Of a stretch of 6,592 bases of DNA, positions 1-5,635 are shown in pieces. Source of the stretch: an uncultured Oscillibacter sp. (GTDB lineage: Bacteria > Bacillota > Clostridia > Oscillospirales > Oscillospiraceae); the NCBI GenBank assembly GCA_946530565.1, contig CAMNAE010000093.1, forward strand, positions 1 to 6,592, read 5' to 3'. The notes under the pieces are model-generated. The model did not search any database and had not been told where the DNA came from. It saw only the letters and a program-made list of their open reading frames with translations. Within the stretch, counting starts at the first letter, position 1. Every line of letters begins with the position of its first letter. The translations under genes were made by a program, and so were the position numbers.

Positions 1-1441
1 CGAGGATGCCGAGCGTGTCCTCCTTCTGGACCTTCTTGCCCATGAAGTCGCCGGTGTTGATGATGTAGCAGTCGACGTTCTTGTCGGCAACTAAGTTCTT
101 GAACTTCTCGTAGTCGTTTACGAGCGGATAGGTGCGGAAGGGGTTGGCGTAGGGCTCGACGACGAGGGCGTTCGGGTCGACGCCGGCCTTGAGCCGCTCG
201 GCGCTCGAGCGCTTGGTAGCGAGCGTCGCGCCCATGACGGAGGCGAGCGACGCGCCCTTGAGGCGCACGACCGGCGGGATCGTCGGGTCCTTCATGATCC
301 AAAAGATCGCGTTGACGGGGGAGTCGATCTTGTCGACGCGGTTCGGGGACCAGAGCTTCGACTTGATCGCACGGCCGTTGCCGTTGCGCACGTCCTCGGT
401 CACGAGCACGATCTTGCCGTCCTCGTCCATCGTGGCGGAGCAGTTCTGCGCGGTGAGGAGGTAGCGGTTGTCCTCGCTGTTCACCGGGTAGTCGGCGGTC
501 TTGTCGAAGTAGGTGGGCTCAAGCGCGATCGAGGCGCAGGTCTCGGAGTTGATGATGAACGCGTCGTCGTGCAGGACCTTGATCGCGGGATACTTGCCGC
601 CGTGCTTGGCGTGGGTGAGCGTGGACTTGCCGGAGCCGGAGAGGCCGAAGACCGCCGCGACGTACTTGCTGCCGTCGGCAAGCGTATATTCCTTCTGGCC
701 GCCGTGGCAGGAGGCATAGCCGTTGCGGTTCGCCATCGCCCAGGCGAGCGTCAGCGTGCCCTTCTTGTGCTCGCCGAAGTAGCGCATGCCGAGGATCGCG
801 GCGCAGTTGGTCTCGGTGTTGAAGTAGCACAGGCAGTTCGGGTCGCACACGTCCTCACGGCCGGGCGCGCCCTTCCACTGCGGGTCAGAGAAGATGTAGA
901 TGTCGGGCTCCTTGCCGTCGCCGACGGGCTTGGACTCCTTGTACATCTTCTGGTAGATCTCGTTTTCATACTGGAAGTTCAGCATCCAGTTGTAGAGCAG
1001 GTTCTCCTCGCCCTCGGGGATCAGCAGGTGGGCGCGGACGATGAACTCGGGGTCGAGTCCGATGAAGACATGCGCGTGGTAGAGCGTCTTGTAGCGGGGA
1101 TCGTAAATGGCGTCCATCAGGATCTTGTCGAGCGCGTCGGTGTTCACGCCCTGCTTGCCGGTGATGCGGCGGGCGGGGGCGTAGCGGCCGGTGATGGAGC
1201 CGTCGTTAAACAGCAGTACCTTCGCATCAGCGGGCAGGCCGAACTCTTCGCCGCGGTAGACGGGCATGTCGGTCACGATCGTGCCGGGGGAGTTCTTGGC
1301 CAGCTCATAGGCCTCGGAGAGGGTGCGGATCTCGATGACGTTGTTCCCGTAGAACGGGGCCTCGATGATCGAGCGGGTGCGGGAGAAGCCGACCTTCCCG
1401 GGGCCGATGGCGCTTCTGGGGTACTTCGCGACGGTGGACAT
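1..1441 (-). CDS. pckA: ATP-type phosphoenolpyruvate carboxykinase (3' end outside window)
   Basis: Cytoplasmic enzyme interconverting oxaloacetate + ATP and phosphoenolpyruvate + CO2 + ADP. In anaerobes it may run in either direction, gluconeogenic or CO2-fixing. The reverse strand reads openly for 480 codons from the ATG at 1441-1439; the ATP-dependent family is about 530 residues, so roughly the last 50 are missing. Visible marks, in order: an ITGRYAP segment (residues 83-89) matching the substrate-binding Arg loop; GEHKKG (223-228) matching the GEMKKG metal/substrate Lys motif; SCHGG (244-248) with the metal-ligand His; the P-loop GLSGSGKSTL (266-275); HDDAF (291-295) as the metal-binding Asp motif; and NTGDFMGKK (462-470) near the C-terminal adenine-site region. 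The P-loop has Ser in place of the usual GTGKT threonines, and the GDDEHGW-type kinase-2 motif is altered, so this is a divergent branch. AGGAGG sits 8 nt before the start. The gene has its own promoter and is separated from rsmA by a terminator. Confidence 0.9.
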   Translation of the reverse strand, partial: MSTVAKYPRSAIGPGKVGFSRTRSIIEAPFYGNNVIEIRTLSEAYELAKNSPGTIVTDMPVYRGEEFGLPADAKVLLFNDGSITGRYAPARRITGKQGVNTDALDKILMDAIYDPRYKTLYHAHVFIGLDPEFIVRAHLLIPEGEENLLYNWMLNFQYENEIYQKMYKESKPVGDGKEPDIYIFSDPQWKGAPGREDVCDPNCLCYFNTETNCAAILGMRYFGEHKKGTLTLAWAMANRNGYASCHGGQKEYTLADGSKYVAAVFGLSGSGKSTLTHAKHGGKYPAIKVLHDDAFIINSETCASIALEPTYFDKTADYPVNSEDNRYLLTAQNCSATMDEDGKIVLVTEDVRNGNGRAIKSKLWSPNRVDKIDSPVNAIFWIMKDPTIPPVVRLKGASLASVMGATLATKRSSAERLKAGVDPNALVVEPYANPFRTYPLVNDYEKFKNLVADKNVDCYIINTGDFMGKKVQKEDTLGIL

Positions 1442-1449
1442 AGGACATT

Positions 1450-1455
1450 CCTCCT
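1450..1455 (-). promoter_or_regulatory. Ribosome binding site of pckA
   Basis: A perfect AGGAGG on the minus strand lies 8 nt before the ATG at 1441. It fixes this start over the out-of-frame ATG at 1448-1446. Confidence 0.85.
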
Positions 1456-1508
1456 GTCAAAAACTGATAATAATAAGACGTACGCCACAGTACATGACTT
1501 ACACGTGT

Positions 1509-1537
1509 ATCCTACCAAATCACGCCGGAAAATGCAA
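1509..1537 (-). promoter_or_regulatory. Candidate sigma-A promoter of pckA
   Basis: The minus strand reads TTGCAT (1537-1532), a 17-bp spacer, then TAGGAT (1514-1509). The match is four of six bases in each box with ideal spacing. Predicted transcription start is near 1502, giving a leader of about 60 nt before pckA. A perfect 10-bp palindrome TACACGTGTA (1500-1509) overlaps the last base of the -10 box and the predicted start, so it could be an operator. Assigned from consensus only. Confidence 0.5.
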
Positions 1538-1562
1538 GTGCCGCAGACGGTTTATCAGCGAA

Positions 1563-1582
1563 AAACGTTTAAGACGCGTCTT
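1563..1582. repeat. Two adjacent perfect palindromes upstream of the pckA promoter
   Basis: AAACGTTT (1563-1570) is followed directly by AAGACGCGTCTT (1571-1582). Both are perfect dyads. They lie about 25-45 bp upstream of the candidate -35 box of pckA, where an activator or a distal repressor could bind. No known regulator motif was recognised. Confidence 0.4.
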
Positions 1583-1617
1583 TATGATCCCGGCGCGAAG
1601 CAGTCTTGCAGGCAGAC

Positions 1618-1650
1618 AAAAACCGCCGCAGGAGCATTGCCCTGCGGCGG
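1618..1650 (-). terminator. Rho-independent terminator of the tetR-rsmA unit
   Basis: On the minus strand a perfect 10-bp GC-rich stem (CCGCCGCAGG paired with CCTGCGGCGG) has an 8-nt loop and is followed directly by TTTTT. It begins 58 nt after the rsmA stop codon and lies upstream of the pckA promoter, so it separates rsmA from pckA. In the plus direction the stem is not followed by a T run, so it appears one-directional. Confidence 0.9.
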
Positions 1651-1708
1651 AAGAAATGAAAGGATCGTGCGCACGCCTGGAGAAGCGGCGGGCTTTTAAG
1701 CGGCGGCA

Positions 1709-2581
1709 TTACAGATACGTGTCCAGCGCCGCGGCGAGCCCTGCGAAGTTCCCGAGCGTCAGCTTTTCGCCGCGGATGGTCTCGGGGAGGCCGAGGCTTG
1801 CGAGCGCGGCGCGGACATCGTCTTTTTTCAGCCCCGGGATCGCAGCGCTGAGGCTGTTCAAAAGCGTTTTGCGTCGCAGGAAGAACGCAGCCTTTACGAG
1901 GCGGAAGAAGCGCGCTTCATCGGCCACGGCGACCGCCGGGGCGGCGCGGCGCGTGCACCTGAGCACCGCGCTTTCGACCTTCGGGCGGGGGAGAAAGCGG
2001 TCGGACGGGACGTCGAAGAGGCGCTCGACCTCCATGTGATAGTGGAGATAGACCGCGAAGGCGCCGCCGTCCCTGTCGCCGACGGGCGCGCCGAGACGGT
2101 CGGCGACCTCGCGCTGTACGAGCACCGTCAGGCGCTCCAGCGCCGGCGTCTCAACGAACTTCTGCAGAAGCGGCGTCGTGATGTTGTACGGCAGATTCGC
2201 ACAGAGGATCGGACGCAGCGACGGAAATTCCTCGGCGAGAAGCTTGTTCAGATCGAGCTGCAGCGCGTCGCCCGGGACCAGAAACGCGTTTTCGCGCTCC
2301 GAGAGCGTCTCCTCCAGAAGCGGCAGGAGATCCCGGTCGAGCTCGATGCTCACGACCTTGGCCGCGTGATCGGCAAGCGCGAGCGTCAGCGCGCCCACAC
2401 CGGGCCCGATCTCGAGAACGCCGGTATCGGCGCCGGCGCCGGAGGCCGCGGCGATCGCGCGGGGAACAGCAGGGTCGATCAGAAAATTCTGGCCCATCGA
2501 CTTTGAAAAATGAAAGCCGTGACGGGCCAGGAGGCGGGAGAGGGACTCGCGGTCGCAGAGGGTCTCTACCGTCACTGCCAT
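1709..2581 (-). CDS. rsmA: 16S rRNA (adenine1518/1519-N6)-dimethyltransferase RsmA/KsgA
   Basis: S-adenosylmethionine-dependent enzyme that dimethylates two adjacent adenines in the helix near the 3' end of 16S rRNA late in small-subunit assembly. The 290 residues match the usual Firmicutes length. Motifs in order: GQNFL (30-34), SAM-binding motif I EIGPGVGALT (57-66), the acidic ribose-binding residue in SIELD (78-82), GDAL (104-107), the catalytic NLPYNITTPLL motif (129-139), VQREVADRL (155-163), FLPRPKVESAV (196-206) and the C-terminal RRKTLLNSL segment (236-244). The start is only 2 nt after the tetR stop codon (TGA-AT-ATG), and its GGAG ribosome site (2593-2590) lies inside the end of tetR, so the two are very probably co-transcribed and translationally coupled. 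Loss of this enzyme is the classic route to kasugamycin resistance. The neighbourhood differs from the common Firmicutes one, where the rRNA maturase gene rnmV lies beside it. Confidence 0.96.
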   Translation of the reverse strand: MAVTVETLCDRESLSRLLARHGFHFSKSMGQNFLIDPAVPRAIAAASGAGADTGVLEIGPGVGALTLALADHAAKVVSIELDRDLLPLLEETLSERENAFLVPGDALQLDLNKLLAEEFPSLRPILCANLPYNITTPLLQKFVETPALERLTVLVQREVADRLGAPVGDRDGGAFAVYLHYHMEVERLFDVPSDRFLPRPKVESAVLRCTRRAAPAVAVADEARFFRLVKAAFFLRRKTLLNSLSAAIPGLKKDDVRAALASLGLPETIRGEKLTLGNFAGLAAALDTYL

Positions 2582-2583
2582 AT

Positions 2584-3207
2584 TCAGTGCTCCGCGTTGT
2601 AGAGCCTGACTGCCGCGCTCTGGGCGATCTGGCCGCAGCAGTTCACGAGCGCCTCGCGGGAGATGGACTGCCCGGTCTGGAACCAGAACAGGAGCGTGCC
2701 GATCGTGCCGTAGGCGATATAGCTGAAGAAATACTCCAAAGAGACCTGCCCCTCGGTGACGCCCTGGGAGCGCATAAAGGCGATGCCGTTTTCACGGATC
2801 AGCGCCTGCAGCTTCTGCATGAAGTCGGCGGCGGCGCGGTTTTGCAGCAGGCAGGCGCACAGGGAGTGATTGGCCTCGATGTAGTCGAAGAGCGGGCTGA
2901 AAAAGCCGTTGACATCGACCGTTTGAAGCGCGTCGCGCTCGGGGACATTCTTGCGCCACTCGTCAAAAAGATCCTGCAGATCGTTTAAAACGTCCTGCTC
3001 CATCTTGCCGAGCAGATCCACCGTGTCGTTATAGTGCAGATAGAAGGTGCCTCTGTTCAGATCTGCACGCTCCGTGATATCCTTGACCGTGATTTCGCGG
3101 AACTCCTTTTCCAGCATCAGTGCAGCAAAGGCCTGTTTCAAAAGACGCTTGCTCCGCCGCACGCGGCGGTCTTCCTTTTTCACGGGACTGGATATGCTCT
3201 CAGCCAT
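2584..3207 (-). CDS. TetR/AcrR-family transcriptional regulator
   Basis: One-component DNA-binding repressor of 207 residues, a usual TetR length. The N-terminal helix-turn-helix domain covers about residues 17-66, with the recognition region ITVKDITERADLNRGTFYLHY (39-59, written as two stretches ITVKDITERADLN and RGTFYLHY). The all-helical ligand/dimer half (about 75-205) contains a GTIGTLLFWFQTG stretch (168-180) typical of the Firmicutes-type TetR C-terminal domain. The start is supported by GGAGGAG (3221-3215) 7 nt upstream. It is divergent from the MMPL/RND transporter gene across 208 bp, the usual arrangement for a local efflux repressor, and it heads a unit with rsmA. The inducing ligand is unknown. 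Control of the transporter is inferred from position and from the palindromes in the shared intergenic region. Confidence 0.92.
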   Translation of the reverse strand: MAESISSPVKKEDRRVRRSKRLLKQAFAALMLEKEFREITVKDITERADLNRGTFYLHYNDTVDLLGKMEQDVLNDLQDLFDEWRKNVPERDALQTVDVNGFFSPLFDYIEANHSLCACLLQNRAAADFMQKLQALIRENGIAFMRSQGVTEGQVSLEYFFSYIAYGTIGTLLFWFQTGQSISREALVNCCGQIAQSAAVRLYNAEH

Positions 3208-3269
3208 TTCTTTTCTCCTCCGTTTGTGTGATATCGCAAAATTCTCAACAGATTGTCGGATATTGACTA

Positions 3270-3298
3270 TTGTATTTTCGCTGTTAACTTATTATAAT
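3270..3298 (+). promoter_or_regulatory. Candidate distal rightward promoter P1 of the transporter operon
   Basis: TTGTAT (3270-3275), a 17-bp spacer and a perfect TATAAT (3293-3298). Predicted start is near 3305, leaving a leader of about 110 nt that would carry the 14-bp palindrome at 3361-3374. It overlaps the leftward tetR promoter almost completely. A better -35-like TTGACT at 3263-3268 exists but is 24 bp away, too far for this -10. Confidence 0.5.
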
Positions 3299-3320
3299 AC
3301 ATCTGTCCGCAGAAAGTCAA
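3291..3320 (-). promoter_or_regulatory. Candidate promoter of tetR-rsmA
   Basis: The minus strand reads TTGACT (3320-3315), an 18-bp spacer, then a perfect TATAAT (3296-3291). Predicted start is near 3284, giving a leader of about 77 nt. This is the best consensus match in the window. Its -10 box is one half of the palindrome TATTATAATA (3290-3299) shared with the rightward promoter. Confidence 0.65.
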
Positions 3321-3354
3321 TAGTATGTTGATTACTGACGACGATGTATATTTA

Positions 3355-3383
3355 TTCTCAAAAGGTCGACCTTTGCGGATAAT
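3355..3383 (+). promoter_or_regulatory. Candidate proximal rightward promoter P2 of the transporter operon
   Basis: TTCTCA (3355-3360), a 17-bp spacer that contains the whole 14-bp palindrome, then GATAAT (3378-3383). Predicted start is near 3390, giving a leader of about 26 nt. The -35 box is weak (four of six) and the -10 is five of six. It would be directly occluded by anything bound to the palindrome. Confidence 0.4.
3361..3374. promoter_or_regulatory. Candidate TetR operator, perfect 14-bp palindrome
   Basis: AAAGGTCGACCTTT is fully self-complementary and lies between the divergent tetR and transporter genes, 42 bp before the transporter start. It falls within the spacer of candidate promoter P2, the classic position for steric repression, and would also act as a roadblock to P1. 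TetR-family dimers typically bind palindromes of this size. That this TetR binds it is an inference. Confidence 0.6.
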
Positions 3384-3395
3384 ATACACGATTTT

Positions 3396-3419
3396 ATGAA
3401 TAATCAGGTGATCGGATGA
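3396..3419 (+). other. Possible 7-codon leader ORF (MNNQVIG)
   Basis: The upstream copy of the direct repeat opens a reading frame of seven codons whose TGA (3417-3419) overlaps the transporter ATG (3416-3418) as ATGA, the arrangement seen in translational coupling. It has no Shine-Dalgarno sequence. If transcription starts at P2 it would be about 6 nt from the mRNA 5' end, almost leaderless. Translation is unproven and chance is quite possible. Confidence 0.2.
3406..3413 (+). promoter_or_regulatory. Ribosome binding site of the transporter gene
   Basis: AGGTGATC matches eight bases of the sequence complementary to the 16S rRNA 3' tail (AGGAGGTGATC). Its AGG core ends 7 nt before the ATG at 3416, which supports that start. 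It overlaps both the direct repeat and the small leader frame. Confidence 0.75.
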
Positions 3420-5635
3420 ATAATCAGGAGAGGCAGGAGCCGGCGGAAGAGAAAAAAACATTCCATTCCGTCGTCGACCGTTTGGTGCATTTTATCGTCT
3501 GGCATGGAAAGACCATCGGCACCGCGTTTGCGGTGCTGACATTATTTTCACTCATCTGTTATCCCTTTGTCGGCGTGAACTACGACATGGCGGAATATCT
3601 GCCGTCCTACGCGCCGACGCGGCAGGCGCTCACGGTGATGGAGGATGAGTTCGGCTACCCGGGCATGGCGCGGATCATGGTGCGCGACTGCACGATGCAG
3701 GAGGCGCAGGCGATCCGCGAAAAGATCAGCAAGGTCGAAGGCGTCGAGCTGGTTTTGAGCGCCGACCTTGCGACGAATATTTACGCGCAGGACGATTTCC
3801 TCGCGAACAAGCTCACCGAGCAGTTCTATAAAGACGGCAACGCCGTGATGGAGATCATCTTTGAAGACGGCAACAACGACCACTCGACCTACCGCGCGAT
3901 CGACGAGATCTACGGGATCGTCGGAGAGCGCGGCGCCTTCTCGGGCGCGGCAGTGGCCGAAAAGGAAAAAGAGGCCTCGATCCAGCGCGAGGTCGCCTTT
4001 GCGATCGTCGTCTCGGTGATCATCATTCTCGCGATCCTGCTGCTCACGACGAATTCTTATTTTGAGCCGCTGCTCTTCATCATGATCATGGGCATCGCGA
4101 TCATCTTGAACCTCGGCACGAATATCATCTTCGGCACGATCTCGTTCTTTACGTTCTCGACGGCGGCGATCTTCCAGCTCGCGGTCTCGATCGACTACTC
4201 GATCTTCCTGCTGCACACCTATACCGCCTATAAAGAGAGCGGCATCGAGATCCACGAGGCGATGAAGCTCGCGGTGAAGGATGCGGCGCGCTCGATCTTC
4301 GCGTCCGGCGCGACGACGGCGGTCGGCTTTATCGTGCTCGTCACGATGGAGTTCACCGTGGGTGCCGACGTCGGGCTCGTGCTCACGAAAGGCATTTTGT
4401 GCTCGCTTGCGACGGTTTTGCTGCTGATGCCGACGCTGATCATCCGCTTCAACGATATCATCGACAAGACCCGGCACAAGCCCTTTTTCGGCTCCTTCGA
4501 CTGGCTCGGAAAGGCGATGTATCATCTGCGGTTCGTCGCGCTGATCCTCTCACTCATCGTGGCGGTGCCCTGCTACTTCGGGCAGGACATGAACGCCTTT
4601 TACTTCGGCAACGAGGCGCTCGGCGCCGGCCCCGGCACGAAGTATTACGAGGACACGCAGGCGATCAATGAGGTGTTCGGCAAGAGCAATATCGTGCTCG
4701 CGATCGTGCCGAACGACGCCGGCGGCTCGATGGTCCGCGAGAAGGCGCTCGTTACGGAGCTTGACGATCTGCCCTTCGTGAACTTCGCGCTCTCGATGGG
4801 GAGCGTCCTGCCGGAGGGGATCCCGGTGGACTTCCTGCCGCAGAAGATCGTCAAGCAGATGCGGACCGAGGATTACTCGCGCATCTTCATCAGCATGGAC
4901 AACTCCGAGGAGAGCGAGTACTCTTTTGAATGCTCACAGGAGCTCACGGATCTTGTCAAGAAGGCCTATCCCGAGGATTCCTATGTGATCGGCATGACGC
5001 CGACGGTCATTGATATCCGCGACATCCTCACGGCCGATTACTCCCGCGTCTCGATCCTCTCGCTCATCGGCGTTGCGCTCGTGGTGCTCTGCTCCTTCCA
5101 GTGCATCACGGTGCCGATCCTCGTCATCCTGCCGATCGAGGTCGCCATCTATTTGAATATGACGATCCCCTATCTGCAGGGCCAGTGGGTGCTCTACATC
5201 GGCTACATCATCGTGAGCTGTCTGCAATTGGGCGCGACGATCGACTACTCGATCCTCATGACGAACAACTATCTGGACGCCCGCAAGACCATGGGCCGCA
5301 AGGAGAGCGCGATCCGCGCGATCTCCAAGAGCGCGCTCTCGGTCATGACCTCGGGGCTTATTCTGATGGTCGTCGGCTATCTTCTGTTCTTCACGTCGTC
5401 GATGCAGTCGATCAAGCAGATCGGCGAGCTCACAGGCCGCGGCGCGATGCTGAGCCTGGGGCTCGTGCTGAGCCTGCTGCCGGCGCTGCTCGCGACCTTC
5501 GATCCGATCATCCAGTTCGCGCAGGGCATGTCCGAGAGGCGGCGTGCCTGGCTCCGGGCGCATCTTTTTCATCAAAAGACTCCCGCGGCGCTTGCCGCGC
5601 AGAGCGTACAGGAAGAAGGCAGTTCACATGAATAA
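3416..5635 (+). CDS. MMPL/RND-superfamily exporter
   Basis: Integral membrane transporter of 739 residues, probably proton-driven. Its length is close to YdfJ-type Gram-positive members and shorter than mycobacterial MmpL3. The fold is a duplicated six-helix unit: TM1 about 32-52, an extracytoplasmic domain 53-190, TM2-TM6 in 191-342, TM7 about 370-388, a second extracytoplasmic domain 389-545, and TM8-TM12 in 546-693, with a charged cytoplasmic tail. Both halves keep an Asp-Tyr pair in the fourth helix of the unit, SIDYSIFLL (D260, Y261) and ATIDYSILM (D610, Y611), matching the proton-relay pairs known from MmpL3. The SGATTAVGF stretch (297-305) after TM4 is also typical. It is divergent from tetR, and its last 8 bases overlap the next gene, so the two are one operon. 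The substrate is unknown; lipids, peptides and amphipathic drugs are family possibilities. Confidence 0.92.
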   Translation: MNNQERQEPAEEKKTFHSVVDRLVHFIVWHGKTIGTAFAVLTLFSLICYPFVGVNYDMAEYLPSYAPTRQALTVMEDEFGYPGMARIMVRDCTMQEAQAIREKISKVEGVELVLSADLATNIYAQDDFLANKLTEQFYKDGNAVMEIIFEDGNNDHSTYRAIDEIYGIVGERGAFSGAAVAEKEKEASIQREVAFAIVVSVIIILAILLLTTNSYFEPLLFIMIMGIAIILNLGTNIIFGTISFFTFSTAAIFQLAVSIDYSIFLLHTYTAYKESGIEIHEAMKLAVKDAARSIFASGATTAVGFIVLVTMEFTVGADVGLVLTKGILCSLATVLLLMPTLIIRFNDIIDKTRHKPFFGSFDWLGKAMYHLRFVALILSLIVAVPCYFGQDMNAFYFGNEALGAGPGTKYYEDTQAINEVFGKSNIVLAIVPNDAGGSMVREKALVTELDDLPFVNFALSMGSVLPEGIPVDFLPQKIVKQMRTEDYSRIFISMDNSEESEYSFECSQELTDLVKKAYPEDSYVIGMTPTVIDIRDILTADYSRVSILSLIGVALVVLCSFQCITVPILVILPIEVAIYLNMTIPYLQGQWVLYIGYIIVSCLQLGATIDYSILMTNNYLDARKTMGRKESAIRAISKSALSVMTSGLILMVVGYLLFFTSSMQSIKQIGELTGRGAMLSLGLVLSLLPALLATFDPIIQFAQGMSERRRAWLRAHLFHQKTPAALAAQSVQEEGSSHE
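5616..5619 (+). promoter_or_regulatory. Ribosome binding site of the exported protein gene
   Basis: AAGG within GGAAGAAGG (5611-5619), 8 nt before the ATG at 5628 and inside the transporter coding sequence. It decides the start, which is also supported by the immediate signal peptide. Confidence 0.55.

Larger units (their letters stand above)
3261..3322. repeat. Inverted repeat TATTGACT / AGTCAATA flanking the shared -10 region
   Basis: Perfect 8-bp arms at 3261-3268 and 3315-3322, 46 bp apart, roughly symmetric about the TATTATAATA palindrome. The right arm contains the -35 box of the tetR promoter read on the minus strand. The arms could be protein half-sites or simply mirrored -35-like sequences. 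Confidence 0.5.
3396..3428 (+). repeat. 13-bp direct repeat spanning the transporter start codon
   Basis: ATGAATAATCAGG occurs perfectly at 3396-3408 and again at 3416-3428, a 20-bp period. The second copy is the first four codons of the transporter gene. The first lies in the leader, and its AGG forms part of the ribosome binding site. It probably arose by a short tandem duplication. Confidence 0.85.

Noticed and set aside
1538..1560. Possible catabolite-response (cre) element near TGATAAACCGTCTG upstream of pckA
   Set aside because: The central CG is out of register with the cre consensus, so it does not meet the pattern.
569..1699. A 376-codon open frame on the plus strand opposite pckA
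   Set aside because: It is antisense to a clearly recognisable PEP carboxykinase, has Val/Ala/Gly/Asp-rich composition with no domain, and runs through the pckA promoter and the terminator. High GC in third positions makes such shadow frames common.
2036..2988. Plus-strand open frames opposite rsmA and tetR
   Set aside because: They are complements of confidently identified genes, with no ribosome site or recognisable motif.
3227..3238. Near-palindrome TGTGATATCGCA in the tetR leader
   Set aside because: It has one mismatched pair and is short. It is weaker than the perfect 14-bp palindrome and not placed at a promoter, so it was not called an operator.
3548..4525. A 325-codon open frame on the minus strand inside the exporter gene
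   Set aside because: The product is almost entirely Arg/Asp/Glu/His, as expected from the complement of hydrophobic membrane codons. No start context or family was seen. The same applies to the minus-strand frame at 4934-5575.
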